A stretch of DNA of 64,000 bases from assembly GCA_010279815.1 (NCBI GenBank), contig QEOQ01000508.1:2007129-2071128 (forward strand), in the 5' to 3' direction. Of the stretch, positions 30,299 to 41,490 are shown in pieces; position 1 is the stretch's first letter, and each line of letters starts with the position of its first letter. The stretch is from Brachionus plicatilis. Lineage: Eukaryota; Rotifera; Eurotatoria; Ploima; Brachionidae. The notes beneath the pieces are model-generated. The model was given only the letters and a program-made list of their open reading frames with translations. It had not been told where the DNA came from and searched no databases. A program made the translations under genes and the position numbers.

Positions 30299-30860
30299 TT
30301 GAATTTTCAATTAGTTGTTAGTAAAAAATGTACGAAACCATCAAAAAATATTTGTAAAAAAGTTGTACTAAATGTTATAGAAAAAGAGAAAAAAGTGGTA
30401 GGCCTGCTAAAATTGCGACGAAACTTGCTAAGCTTAGAGCCTATTTCAATCATAAATCGGGTCAACATGTCTACCTTGGAGAGTGTATTAAGAAACGACT
30501 TGAACTAATGATTTAAGAATATTATCAAGATGGCAATTTTGTACTTGGCCCGACTTAGCATCATCTCATTATGCGAATATGGTACAGAATTATATGTTAG
30601 ATAAAAATGTAAAGTATGTTGCCAAAGAAGTGAATCCAGGAAACGTACTAAAAGCACGACCAATCGAAGATTTTTGGGGAAATTTTAAAGCTGAAGTTTA
30701 TGAGGGTGATTAGAAGGCCAAAATTTTTAAGCAACTCGAAAACAAAATTCGCACTTTCCTGAGCAATTTGGACTCAAAGGTTGTACAAGACCATGCCAAG
30801 ACTGTTCACTCTAGGCTCGATATCATGCATCGTCAAGAGGTTCAATACCTTAGCTGATAA
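30299..30860 (+). pseudogene. Tc1/mariner-type transposase relic (C-terminal half)
   Basis: Across several frames the + strand reads KSGRPAKIATKLAKLRAYF, ECIKKRLELMI, then WPDLASSHYANMVQNYM (second catalytic region, with the Asp in WPD), NPGNVLKARPIEDFWGNFKAEVY (the PIEDFW box with the third acidic residue) and a final helix (IFKQLENKIRTFL). This is the order in mariner-like DD(D/E) transposases. The N-terminal helix-turn-helix part is lost; stops at about 30512 and 30713 and at least one frameshift are present. Terminal inverted repeats could not be defined. Confidence 0.8.
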
Positions 30861-30976
30861 TATTTTTTCAAAATAGGAGAGTTCAGTTATGATTTAAACA
30901 AAAAAAATTTTAAGCCTTTGAATAAAAATTTATTTATGATAAAATTAATTTTGTGCCATTTTTTTTTCTACACTTG

Positions 30977-31385
30977 TTAAATTAAAATAGTTAAGTAAAT
31001 TAAAGAAAAATAAGAATGCATTTAATTTCATAATTTGGGCTATATCAAATACATTTTGCAGAAAAATTTTTAGATTAATTGTTTATTCAAAATTTCGATT
31101 TTATTTTTTTTCTTTTCCTCAAATTTTGGCTCAATATCAAATTAGAAAAAAAATGTAAAAAATTAACTCAGAAAAATTCTCCTTGAAAATAATCATCTAA
31201 ATTTAAAATAAAAAAATATCAAATTATCAGAAAAAAAATTTATTTAACTGTTAGATAAACAATTTTTTTACAATTTTCTAATTTTTGAGACCCTTAATTA
31301 GTTTATCAAAAACTATCCCAATCTCTTGTGATGTTCTATTAATTTCTAAAGATTATTTATAGAAAAAAAATGTTGATTAGCAAGA
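30977..31385. repeat. Segment C: third partial copy of the duplicated block
   Basis: 30977-31030 matches the Ly6 5' flank (TTAAATTAAAATAG-TAAGTAAATTAA as at 10829). 31040-31385 matches the LRRC47 3' flank at 27020-27390 (CTCAATATCAAA-TAGAAAAAAAA, TTGAAAATAATCAT, AATTTTTGAGACCCT). The part between (the gap from Ly6 to LRRC47) is missing. It directly follows the mariner relic. Confidence 0.65.
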
Positions 31386-31759
31386 AGCTTTTGAAGGATA
31401 AAGATCATGTGCCATGAGCTCGGATCCACAAGTGACTAGAAAGCGAGCAATGCAAGATTCTGAGGTTCAGAAAATTATTGAATCATCATGTTTTATAATT
31501 TCAAAGCTAAAAAAATTAAAAATTTTTTTTAAATTATAACTAAATTTCAATTTAAATAATGAAATATTAATCGGTCTTTTATGGACAGGGGCACCTGTCT
31601 GTCTACTAAAAATTTATTCAAATTATTTTAAACTTTTGTAAACTTAAATGCGAAAAAACCTTACATTTCTTTTGAATCCATCTTTAGTAGAGAACAAAAA
31701 ATATATTATTATATTCACGCTTAATTTTATTATTTTTGAAAAAATACTAATTGATTAAA
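31386..31759. other. Non-coding, DDX49 upstream
   Basis: Contains a GC-richer phrase (ATGAGCTCGGATCCACAAGTGACTAG in two pieces, about 31417-31441) of unknown origin. The probable promoter and 5' UTR of DDX49 lie here; no motif can be named. Confidence 0.4.
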
Positions 31760-33391
31760 ATGAGTGAAGATTTTGTTGATGTTCCATTGAAAGATTTAAA
31801 ACTAAGCAATTGGCTGGTGGAACAATGCAAACAAATTGGCTACAAATCGCCAACACCAATTCAATACCACTGCATTCCTCGAATTCTAAATGACGAAGAC
31901 GTAATTGGATGCGCCAAAACAGGATCTGGAAAGACAGCTGCATTTGCATTACCAATCATACAAAAGCTCTCCGAGGACCCCTATGGCATATTTGCTTTAA
32001 TATTAACACCAACAAGAGAGCTCGCTTACCAAATAGCCGACCAATTCAGAATCTTAGCCAAGCCAATAAATATCAAAGATTGTGTTATCACTGGCGGCAT
32101 CGAAATGACCGAGCAAGCAATTCAACTGTCCGAAAAGCCTCACGTTGTTATCTCTACACCAGGTAGACTGGCTGATCATATAGAAAGTGGGACCAATTTT
32201 TCTCTTAGTAAAATTCAAATGCTGGTATTTTTTGGTATGATTGGAAAAAAATTTTCTCAAATAATTTAATCTTTTAGGTTTTGGACGAAGCTGATAGATT
32301 GTTGGAAGATAATTTTGGTGATCAGTTACAAACAATATTTAACATTTTGCCAAAAAAAAGACAGACTCTTTTATTTAGTGCAACCATTACAGATACAATT
32401 AAAAAGCTTCAAGAATTGTCAACAAAAAAGCCATTTATATTTGATGCTCAATCAGAGTAAGTCCAAAGTTGAATTTTTTATTTGAATTTTTTTAATTTTT
32501 TTTCAGCAAGGCAACTGTTGATCAGCTAGAACAATTTTATCTTTTGTCTCCAAGCAAAGTAAAAGACGCCTATTTGTTTCATTTATTAAAAGAGTTTGCT
32601 GCATCTCATCCAAAAAGCTCCGTAATTGTATTCACGAACACTTGTCGTAATTGTCAGCTATTAGCCTTGATGGCTAGGAAATTTGACATGCCATGTGTGG
32701 AGATTCATTCTCTGATGAAACAACGACTCAGAATCGCATCTCTGTCTCAGTTTAAATCAAGCCAGGTCAAAATACTATTCGCTACAGATGTAGCAAGTAG
32801 AGGTCTCGATATTCCTACTGTAGACTTGGTCATAAATGAAAATGTTCCCTTTGTGCCTAAAGAGTACATACACAGAGTTGGTAGGACTGCAAGAGCTGGT
32901 CGTGGAGGAAAAGCTATCACAATAGTAACCCAATATGATATTCCTTTGATGCATAAGATTGAGAATAAAATAAGTAAGCTACTTTGAAATTACTATTAAT
33001 TAATAAATTAATATATGAATTTTTTTTTTATTTTTTTAGATTTGAGCTTAAAAGAATATAAATTAAATGAAAAAGATATTTTGAAGATTTTAACCGAAGT
33101 ATCAGTGACTAGAAGTGAAGCTGAAATAGTAAGCTTAGGAAAAATTTGCTTGTCAAGTTTAATTGTTTTTTTCAGAAATTGGATGAAGAAGATTTTGGAG
33201 AAAAAGAAAAAATAAATAAAAGAAAAATGCTTTTGTTGGAAGGAATTGTAAAATGATCGCAAATTTACTTAATCTTTTTTTCTATTTTTTTTCTGTAGGA
33301 CGTGGAAAAATTAGACAAAGAACGTAAAATGAAAAAGAAAAAGCAAAAAAGATCGGACGAAAAAAATTTAATTGTTGAAAAGACCTCTTAA
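31760..33391 (+). CDS. DDX49: DDX49 (Dbp8-type) DEAD-box RNA helicase
   Basis: Six exons: 31760-32224, 32278-32456, 32507-32973, 33040-33128, 33176-33247, 33299-33391. Introns are 47-66 bp, all GT-AG. Together they encode 454 residues (human DDX49 483). All helicase motifs are present: Q motif GYKSPTPIQ (about 27-35), Walker A AKTGSGKT (52-59), PTREL, TPGR, DEAD (158-161), SAT (189-191), then VASRGLDIP and [11 protein letters not shown] in the second RecA-like lobe. The C terminus is Lys-rich. DDX49 and yeast Dbp8 act in the nucleolus in pre-rRNA processing for the small ribosomal subunit. The ATG at 31760 is chosen because MSEDF leads directly into the conserved N terminus. No lesion seen. 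Confidence 0.95.
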
Positions 33392-34224
33392 AAAGTTTTA
33401 TGAATAAAAAACTGTAAAAAATAAAAAAAATTTTTCATTATAATTACCATTATAAGTTTGTGCCACCCATAAATTAGATTATACAACTATAGATAAGAGA
33501 ACTGTTTAATTCTGCGACTTTTTGTAGCGTATAATATATGTGGCTGTTCAATTTTTTGACCAATTGATCATATTTTTTTCCTAACAAACTTATTAGTAAT
33601 TTATGTTAGCAAACAAAAATTTTTACCTAAATTATTTTTTCGTCAGAAATCTTACTCTTAACCAAGAATCTTGTCGACTAAATTGGTTCTATTTCATAGA
33701 GCTTTATTCCTCATTAAAAGCATTAAAACAAAATTTTTAACAAAACTTAACCAATATTGATGAAAAAAAAAAAAATCAGATCGAAATTAAAAATTAAGAA
33801 ATAGTTTTTAGATCATAAAATATACCTTTATAAACAAGTCTTGTAAATTACACCACTAGTGGTCACAAAATATATATCTCTGTTTATTCTAATTTATCAT
33901 CTTAAAAAATCTAATCAAGTCTCCTTTTACCCGTCATTCACTTAGTGTTTTTAATCCCACTTAACATACATCAATCAGGGCGAACCCTATATATTTATAT
34001 TTACATATTTATATATATATTTACAAATAAATAATAAATGATAATAAAATAAATATATTCAAATTGTTTATTTAAAATTTTTATATCACATTAAAGAACT
34101 AAAAAATGCTTTGATTTCGCATTCAAAGATGCTATAAATTTGAAATTTTGTCATTTTTCTTTTGCTACAAACTCAATTAAATTTATTTAGTATAATTAAT
34201 ATAAATATTTGCTAAAATTATTAA
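33392..34224. other. Non-coding spacer between DDX49 and C15orf61
   Basis: AT-rich, with an AT microsatellite around 34000-34060. Nothing else recognised. Confidence 0.5.
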
Positions 34225-34732
34225 ATGATTTATTTATTGCTTGATAAATTTTTTCCAAGAAATCTTCCCAGAGCATCGGAAGTATTGAACTGTTATTTAA
34301 AACAGCAAAACTATCCGCCTTGGACATCTTATTTTGTGAAACAAAAAAGTGTCTACAATGATCAATTTAAAGAGACATATTTTATCAATAAAACTGGCGG
34401 ACATGAATATCTGATTTTACGAACAGGTTGTTTTCCTTTTATCAAATATCACTGCACTCGGTTAAACGAACAAGACAAAAAATATTTAGATGAAAAATTT
34501 ATTCATAATCAGAATTTATTTTTTCGTTTTATCAAAATACTTAACCTAGGTATTTAAATCATTTAAGAAATGCTCTACCTCTACCTAATTTTTTAATTGT
34601 CTAGGAATACCAACACTGATGTATGGAATAATTGGTCAATGTTTGATAACCCATGTTGAAAATGTAAAAATTTCTAAAGGAATTGTAAAAATATATTTTT
34701 TAATTAAAGAAAATAAAAATTCTGAGTTTTAA
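34225..34732 (+). CDS. C15orf61: C15orf61 homologue
   Basis: Two exons (34225-34549 and 34605-34732; 55-bp GT-AG intron) encode 150 residues, close to the 157 of the human protein. Recognition rests on RASEVLNCYL (human has a similar ASEVL box), the invariant block RTGCFPFIKYHC, and NLGIPTLMYG spanning the splice site, followed by the terminal KIYFLIKE. The protein is conserved in animals but its function is unknown; a secreted or organelle location has been predicted for vertebrate forms. Here there is a weakly hydrophobic start but no clear signal peptide. It lies 0.8 kb downstream of DDX49 on the same strand. Confidence 0.92.
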
Positions 34733-35973
34733 ATTTTTTTAAATTTATTTTTTTTCCAGCATTTTTTTTAAATAAAATTAAATCAAAGACTAATTTTAAT
34801 TTAAACATAATCAAAAGTAAAAAAATGAAACAGATTATTAGATAAAATTTTAAGTTAAGTTTCTTTCAATAGAGAGAGCATAAAATTAAATGAGCCAGTT
34901 TAATTTGAATAAATAACCGGTTATTTACTGATCTAGTTATTTTAGGCGAGGCATTAGAAAATAACAAAACTATTTTATTTGATTCTTTTAAATATTTTCT
35001 CATCGTAATAAAATTTAATCTTTTATTTTTAATTCAAAATTTTTCAAAATGTTTTTCTTAAGAAGAATATGTTGCCTTAATAAGACTAAAACTGAAAATT
35101 ACCGTTCTGATAGCAGATTAATTAAAAGGGACAGAAATATTTTTTTAGTTTCAAGCAAGGGTTTTAAAATTTAAAGCAAAATGAGATTTTTTAATTTAAA
35201 AATTTAGAATCTCATTAAACCTTAAAAACTTTTTCTATTAATGTTTGTAACTGAGTTTGAGACCGTTGATTTTCTATGAAAAAATTAAATTAATAATGTA
35301 TTTCTATGAAATATTTTTCTACCAAAATTTATTCTTTGAGTTTTTTTTAATTTTATTATTTTCTTAGAATTGATATATAATGTAAACAGTTACGTTTTGT
35401 TGTATAGCTTTTGTTTTAAAATAAGTGATCATGTGTTGTCTCGATCCCAGGGTTCCAGTTAACAATAGTTGTTTCATAATGAAAATTTTAAACACATGTA
35501 ATATGAAAAAAAGAACTATATGTTATATGTCCCCTCTCTGTTTCAATTGTGAAACAAAATTAAATTTTAAAATAAAATTTTTAACTTTTATTATTTTAAG
35601 TTGCGAAAATAAAGTTTTAAGCATACTAAAGTTTTTATTCACGATTACAAAAGCTTTGAATCATCTTTATAAGAAGATTTTGTTTATTGACCATTTTTAA
35701 AAATGAATCAATTTAAACAAAATACAAAATATTGGTTTTTAGATGGTATGATAAACGCGTTGTGAACTTTCAAACAAAACTTCTAATACAAAAAAAAAAT
35801 TTTTATAGCTTTTATTTTAACTGTCTAAAACTTGGTGATACAAAGCGAACCAAATGTTGCTTCACTTAATATGGAAGTGTGCAAAATCCGTGAAAAATTG
35901 CAAAAGTGTACTTAAAAGTATTTAAAAGAATGCGATTAATTTGCACAGATTTTGCAGGCTTACATAGTAGGTG
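34733..35973. other. Non-coding
   Basis: AT-rich. The 91-codon open frame at 35425-35700 has no family signature and no adjacent splice-linked exons, and is not annotated. Confidence 0.45.
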
Positions 35974-35981
35974 AAAAAAAG

Positions 35982-36094
35982 CAAAGTTGTTTTTAAGTCA
36001 CAAGTCTTAAGTCAAGTCAATGACTTGACTTGACTTAAAAAAGTTAATTTAAGTCATGACTTAGACTTAAAACTGTGACTTAAAAACAAGTCTG
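35982..36094. mobile_element. hAT-type MITE, complete, with 8-bp target duplication
   Basis: Starts CAAAGTTGTTTTTAAGTCAC and ends GTGACTTAAAAACAAGTCTG; the ends are inverted repeats and the middle is almost a perfect palindrome of AAGTCA units. A perfect 8-bp duplication AAAAAAAG flanks it (35974-35981 and 36095-36102). Same family style as 2412-2593 but only 113 bp. Confidence 0.75.
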
Positions 36095-36488
36095 AAAAAA
36101 AGTTGTTTCGTCTGCAAGGCAAGCTTTTATAATAATTATTATAAAATCTTTTTATTTTTGTGTTGGAAGTTTTGTATGAAATTATACCTATAATATAGAC
36201 ATTTTAGAAAATACTTTTTAAAAAATATGTTTCAACTTTTAAAAAAATAGATGTAAATAAATTTAAAATAACAAATATTAACTTAAGTTCTTATTTTTGT
36301 CTTTATTTTAAAACAGGAATTTATATTAATAAATTTTCTATAAACATATCTATTGCCATTTTGTTTATTATTGCTTTATTCAAGCATTTGTTTTTATTTA
36401 AATCAGATAAATATCGAAAAGAAATAGATTTTAGACATTTTTCAAGAATTTATTTATAAAATTTTGGATTTAAAAAATAAAATAAAAA

Positions 36489-37010
36489 TTATACTTCCGT
36501 GTCAAATTTTAGTTCCGAAGTTTGGCTCTGGTCATCTATTAATGACAATGTTGTCAAATAATCCTCCAATAGTTCAATGTATACTTGTCTTTCATGAATA
36601 TAAAAATCGAAATTTTTTATTAATTTTTCAAGTAAAGTAAACGTATCATCTTCTTTAAATGGACTTTTCTTTTTACCTAGAGTGTCTACTGATTTTTTCG
36701 ATCGCATTAGATAAAAAATTTGAATATTAGTCCCAAATTGTTCCATTTCTTGATGAATTTGTCTCATCTCTTCTATGACTCGGCTATTTGAATTTAGAAA
36801 TTTTTCAACACCATTTACGCATTGACAAATCACATAGTCATCGCTTGATTTTTGCTTTTTGGAATCTTCGGAAATTTTTGTGACCAATATAGCTTTTATC
36901 AAATCTTGAAAAGTGGTTTTTTCTTCTAAGCCAGTCATTAATTTAACTGTATTTTTGTAAACAATTTTGACATGGGATAATTTAGGTTCCATTAGAGTGA
37001 TTTTGATCAT
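36489..37010 (-). CDS. RA-domain protein, RASSF7-10-like
   Basis: A 173-residue single-exon frame. Residues about 12-105 resemble the Ras-association (ubiquitin-like) domain of N-terminal RASSF proteins: VKIVYKNTVKLMTGLEEKTTFQDLIKAIL, then DDYVICQCVNGVEKFL, and a final strand FYLMRSKKS. The remaining 70 residues are acidic with a probable short coiled coil (LLEKLIKNFDFYIHERQVYIELLEDYL). RASSF7-10 proteins are usually longer (370-440 residues) with longer coiled coils, so this may be a reduced member or have missed 3' exons. The assignment to RA is fair, to RASSF weaker. The 5' neighbour on this strand is non-coding. Confidence 0.65.
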   Translation of the reverse strand: MIKITLMEPKLSHVKIVYKNTVKLMTGLEEKTTFQDLIKAILVTKISEDSKKQKSSDDYVICQCVNGVEKFLNSNSRVIEEMRQIHQEMEQFGTNIQIFYLMRSKKSVDTLGKKKSPFKEDDTFTLLEKLIKNFDFYIHERQVYIELLEDYLTTLSLIDDQSQTSELKFDTEV

Positions 37011-37600
37011 CCGGATATTAATTCCTAAATTTCCACAGATTTATATAGTTTAGAATTTGCAGACTATTTAGAAAAATGTCAATAAAATTCAAATTTAACA
37101 ACTAGATGTATTTTCGCTACATCAGATTACTGAGAGATATTTAATCTGTTACTAATTAGTAACTATAGATTGTTAACACTTTTTTAAAGCTGGCCATTAC
37201 ACTCGATTTTTTACAAGATAATTTTTTATGAGATGCCTAAATTTAATTGATCATTAGCGCTTTAAGTTTATAACTGTGAAAGGCATTCTAGATTAGATTT
37301 TGTTCTTGAAAAGTAACGTGATCATTTTTATCAATTTTGAGATAAAATTTGATCGGCAAATTCAATACTTTTAAAGCATTTTAACATTTTAAAATCGATT
37401 GCTACTTTGATAAATGTCAAAAATATTAACTGACTAAATTGAAGACTTTTAACAGACTAGTCTGATTTTATTGGGATAATTTTTCAAATTTTTTAATATT
37501 AAATTTCAATTTTCAAATTTTTTTAATTAAGTTTATTTTACCCTTTTATTCTTTATTTTTAATTTTGGATTTTATTTTACTTTATTTATATTTTTATTTT
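37011..37600. other. Non-coding
   Basis: AT-rich upstream region of the RA-domain gene; nothing recognised. Confidence 0.45.
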
Positions 37601-37615
37601 TTTAAATTTTATTCT

Positions 37616-37655
37616 GAAGGAGCTTTAGCCCCGTACATTTAACAAATAAATAAAA
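37616..37655 (+). mobile_element. LINE-type 3' stem-loop with (AAAT)n tail
   Basis: GAAGGAGCTTTAGCCCCGTAC followed by ACAAATAAATAAAATAAAA. It is homologous to 39919-39966 (GAAGGAGCGTAAGCTCGGTAC), and so is the T-rich 60 bp upstream. The stem here has one mismatch. Confidence 0.5.
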
Positions 37656-37954
37656 TAAAATTTTTTCTAAAAAATAAAATACAAAATTTTAAGTTTGCTA
37701 TCTAAAAATTCGTTCTTTTATTTCTGATCTCTCAAATATTAAAGAACATTAAATCCTGTCACACTTATTTAACCCTATCTTTATTTTTTTTGTATTTTAT
37801 TATCTTTTTTATTTTTTTAATTTTAAACGCTAGATTAAATTTTATTTTTTTTTACTTTTTTATTTTGAGTTTTTTATCTAAAGGTGCATTTGCATTCAAA
37901 AAAGACTAATAATTATATAAAAAATTTTATTTAAATCTCTTTTTTATTTAATTA

Positions 37955-38104
37955 CCGTATTCCCTGGTTCGATTATGCTGCACTACAAGCTAAGACATGC
38001 AAATTAAAACATCAAATTAAAAATATTTTAGCATGAGTGAGATGTTCTTTGCTGCTTGGTGCAAAAGCTGGTAGCTTAATATATGGTGCAGCATAATCGA
38101 ACGA
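37955..38104. mobile_element. TA-flanked MITE, degraded copy
   Basis: Left terminus CCGTATTCCCTGGTTCGATT preceded by TA; the right end keeps GCAGCATAATCGAACGA but lacks the last 12 bases of the terminal repeat. Compare the complete copy at 39704-39877. Confidence 0.75.
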
Positions 38105-38210
38105 AATTTATGTTGTTTATGGTGGATTTTTTCCTATTTTAATGAAAATTTTCATACAATTTTGAAAAAGCACGGAAAAGTGCGATGTTTCAAATTTATT
38201 TTTTAAAAAT

Positions 38211-38478
38211 TAAATGGGAGTAAATTTTGCAATCTTATTTCATTGAAATTAAATAGACTAAAGAAAAGATATGATATTTAGCTTTTATTGTTTTAAAACA
38301 AAAAGCCTTAAATTTTATTTATTTTTTTTTAAAAGAAAGATTAAAAAAATAAAAAATCTTAGAAAAATAAACAAAATTTATAGCTTTCTGTTTTAAAAAA
38401 ATAAAAATTAAATATCCAATGTTCGCTTTTCTATTTAATTTCAATGAAATAAGATTTCAAAATTTATTGCCATTTATT
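38211..38478. repeat. Foldback element, near-perfect hairpin with about 130-bp arms
   Basis: Arms 38211-38337 and about 38340-38478 are reverse complements over most of their length, with shared blocks AAATTTTG-AATCTTATTTC and CATTGAAATTAAATAGA. There is almost no spacer. RNA or single-stranded DNA from this stretch would fold into a long hairpin. Confidence 0.75.
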
Positions 38479-38746
38479 TTTTTTTTAATTATTTTTTTCA
38501 GTTTCAAATAAATAGTTGTAAGTTAGTATTGAAACCATTTTCATATTTGAAGTTAAACTCTTCTATGAAACAGAATGAGTATAAGTTTTTTTTGATAATT
38601 TGAAATAAATATTGAGAATTATTATTTAAACTTTTAAACTTCAATCGTTCAATAATTTTGTTTTTTTCTTTAAATTATGATTCTGAGTTTGTGATTAGAT
38701 GATCATTAAAATAATATATTTTGTTTAAAAAACTATCTACGCTCTG

Positions 38747-39037
38747 TTTTCCATTTTTTATGAATTGAGTTTTTGTTAAAATTTATCAAACGAACATCAA
38801 ATATCACTAAAGTCAAAATTTAAAAAGAAAAGTTTTTGGGTCTAGTCAATAGGTTAGGAGAATTAATATTTCACGAAATCTGAGAACAAGAATTGCTCCA
38901 GTAATAGGTGAACCATAGTTCACCAAACAGACCAGATCCGATAAAATTTGTTTTTTTCTTTATAAATTTTGACTTTAGTGATAATTGATGTTCGTTTGAT
39001 AGATTTTAACAAAAACTCAATTCATAAAAAATGGAAA
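38747..39037. repeat. Inner inverted repeat, about 80-bp arms
   Basis: Arms about 38747-38832 and about 38952-39037 share TTTGACTTTAGTGAT and GATGTTCGTTTGATA, AACAAAAACTCAATTCATAA (right-arm orientation). Only about three mismatches in 80 bp. The 120-bp spacer is unique. Confidence 0.8.
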
Positions 39038-39049
39038 CGTTTGTCTGTA

Positions 39050-39275
39050 AATTGTCCCCAAAATAATTTATACCCGTGAATTTATTCCCGTTGAATTTAT
39101 AACCGTTTAAAAAAAAGGAAATTGTCCCCAAAATAATTTATACTCGTGAATTTATTCCCGTTGAATTTATAACCGTTTAAAAAAAAGGAAATTGTCCCCA
39201 AAATAATTTATACTCGTGAATTTATTCCCGTTGAATTTATAACCGTTTAAAAAAAGGAAATTGTCCCCGAATCAA
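39050..39275 (+). repeat. 70-bp tandem repeat, about three units
   Basis: Units start with ATTGTCCCCAAAATAATTTA at 39051, 39121 and 39191 (period exactly 70), with a partial fourth at 39260. Units are nearly identical, so the array is young or homogenised. Confidence 0.92.
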
Positions 39276-39703
39276 AATATACCCAAAATAATTTATCCCC
39301 ATTTCGAAAGTCTCCGAAACCAAAAAAATTAGATCAATAAAATTTTTTGGAGTAAACTATTTAATTTTAATTAAATTATTGTTTAATACTTCAATAATAA
39401 AAAGATTAAAGTTTTTCTTCACTTTTATTCAAAACATGATCTAAAACCATTTAAGAACTTACAAGTTTATTAAAGCTAAATTGTGAAATCCGTTTTTTAT
39501 TCTTATTCCTTTATTATTTTTTTTTAATTTTTAAAAATGGTCAAATATGCTCCTAATAATATTAAAGAAAATAAAAAAATTAACATTGCAAAATATAGAT
39601 CCCCTATTATATATATATAATATAGCCTAATTTCTTGTCTTCTTCCATTTAATTTATTTGTTTTTTTACTTAACTTAACTTTTTTTATTTTTAATTTAAT
39701 TTA

Positions 39704-39877
39704 CCGTATTCCCTCGTTCGATTATGCTGCCCTACAAGCTAAGACGTGCAAATTAATTACAAATTATTAATACAAGAAATTACAAATTTTTTAGCATGGA
39801 TGAGATGTACTTTAGTGCATGGTCCAAATAGTGGTTGCTTAGCTTATGGTGCAGCATAATCGAACGAGGGAATACGG
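39704..39877. mobile_element. TA-flanked MITE, complete
   Basis: Terminal inverted repeats CCGTATTCCCTCGTTCGATT and its exact reverse complement, extending through ATGCTGC/GCAGCAT (27 bp), flanked by TA on both sides. TA target duplication points to the Tc1/mariner superfamily. 174 bp, non-coding. Related to 37955-38104. Confidence 0.88.
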
Positions 39878-39918
39878 TATTTAACTTTATTTTACTTTAT
39901 TTATTATTTTTATTCATT

Positions 39919-39966
39919 CCGAAGGAGCGTAAGCTCGGTACAGAAGACAAATAAATAAATAAAATA
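39919..39966 (+). mobile_element. LINE-type 3' stem-loop with (AAAT)n tail
   Basis: Stem GAGC/GCTC with loop GTAA (39925-39936), then GGTACAGAAGAC and ACAAATAAATAAATAAAAT. Confidence 0.5.
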
Positions 39967-40395
39967 ATCCAAAAATTATCCAAAAACATTCTTGTAACAT
40001 TATAATTCGTAAAATAAATCATTATTAAATAACCAATTGAAAATTTCTTTTTTCTTTAAAAACAGGAATAAAAAAATCGGGGATAATTTTCATTTAATAT
40101 TAAAGTTTATTTTAGTTATTTTTCGGATATATCTTACTTTGAGAATAATTTGCTACGGGAATGAAAAAAACGGGGATAATTTCCAGGAAACATAAATTTC
40201 AGGAACAAAAAAAAAACAGGTATAATTTACAAAAGACCATTGAAACAGATCGTTGATAGTTTTTAAAAATACAAATATTATTTTAATGATCATCTCATCA
40301 CAAACCAAGAGTCATAATTTATAAAAAAAAACAAAATTATTGAACGATTGAATTTAAAAAGTTAAAATAATAATTTTCAATTTATTTTTTAAATT

Positions 40396-40640
40396 AAATG
40401 TCAAGTCTCATGCAAAGTCTATGTCTGGGCTTTTATTTTTTTTTTTAAGTTCGGACTTGAAATTTTATCTTAGTGACTTTGACTTTAACTAGACCGCTAC
40501 ATTAAGTACCTAGAATGGTAAAAGGAACATTTAGCCGTCACAATAACTACCTGGAACGGCAAAAAATTTATGTTCTTCGATTTTTTTTTAAAAAATTTGA
40601 AAAATGCGGACTTGGACATTATTTTAAGACTTTAAACAAC
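40396..40640. mobile_element. hAT-type MITE relic
   Basis: Holds the internal phrase CATTAAGTACCTAGAATGG and a second version ACTACCTGGAACGGCAAAAA, both shared with 2412-2593, plus GTCAAGTCTC near the left and GACTTTAAACAACTTT at the right. The ends are degenerate and no target duplication is seen. It interrupts the sequence just outside the right arm of the large foldback. Confidence 0.55.
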
Positions 40641-41211
40641 TTTATTAAATACCTTTTAATTCAAAAAATTCCTTTTTCATGATCTCATGAAAAATTTCGA
40701 TAAAAATAAAAATAGAATTTTTAGAATTCATGAAAGAAATGCTAAAATAATTTTAAAATATTTTAATGAAACTGAAACCAATTTATTCATTATTCATTTT
40801 ATTTTATTTTTTTTAATTTAATCAAGAGTAATTCAATTAATTTTAACAGTTTATAATTCCGAATTTTCTAAAAAGCTCATTATCAAAAATAAACAAAAGA
40901 AAATTACAAAAAAAAAATAATTATTAAATAATAAAAAAAAAATGTAGTTAAGTTTTTATTAAATTTTAGAATTTTTAACCTAATCTAATTAAAATTAAAT
41001 TTATTTTTCGATTAATAATCCATAATTAAAAAAAAATTATTCGTTTTTTAAAAAAGATTTAGAATTAAAATTTTTTAAATTTAAGTATTTTTATTGTTAT
41101 TATTGTAGATTTTTAATATTTTCAAATTACTGCAAAAATTATTTAAGTGATGAATTTTGTTTAATATAAATGAATTCTAACATTTGCCTTACTATGAATT
41201 TTTGCATTAAT

Positions 41212-41490
41212 TTATTCAATCGTTAAGTTAAAAAGAAGGATATTCACAGTCATAAATGTTAAACTAAAAGTCAATAAACTAAAATTCTTGATTATGGTAC
41301 ATAGTAAAACAATTGGATTAAAAATAAGATTTGACCAAAAAGTGTCTTGACTGTTGTTTTTGATTATTACTATCGTCAATATCATCAATATAATCTGATA
41401 AATTTTAATAAGCCACAAGACAAGTAGAATTGATTTTTCATTTATAAAATTTAAAGCGAAATTTTTAATAAAAATTAAAAAAAAACACAA
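41212..41490 (-). CDS. Hydrophobic open frame, uncertain
   Basis: 92 codons with three or four strongly hydrophobic stretches (SILLVLWLIKIYQIILMILTIVII and others, split by NNSQDTFW). It could be a piece of a polytopic membrane protein or chance coding in AT-rich DNA, where Ile/Phe/Leu codons dominate. No family is recognised. DNA at 40641-41211 and 41491-42300 is non-coding as far as I can see. Confidence 0.2.
   Translation of the reverse strand: MCFFLIFIKNFALNFINEKSILLVLWLIKIYQIILMILTIVIIKNNSQDTFWSNLIFNPIVLLCTIIKNFSLLTFSLTFMTVNILLFNLTIE

Larger units (their letters stand above)
38600..40395. repeat. Large foldback with about 160-bp arms, containing nested repeats
   Basis: 38600-38756 and about 40238-40395 are inverted copies. 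Shared phrases are TTCAATCGTTCAATAATTTTG, AAATTATGA, TTTGTGAT-AGATGATCATTAAAATAAT and the inner AACTATC-ACG-TCTGTTT. Between the arms lie an inner inverted repeat (38747-39037), a 70-bp tandem repeat (39050-39275), a TA-flanked MITE (39704-39877) and a LINE-type tail (39919-39966). GGGGATAATTT phrases at 40080-40200 mirror TTATCCCC of the tandem-repeat side, so the symmetry extends inward. No transposase is encoded. Confidence 0.7.

Noticed and set aside
35425..35700. 91-codon + frame
   Set aside because: Several Cys but no family pattern and no linked exons; codon content looks like background. Not enough to call a gene.
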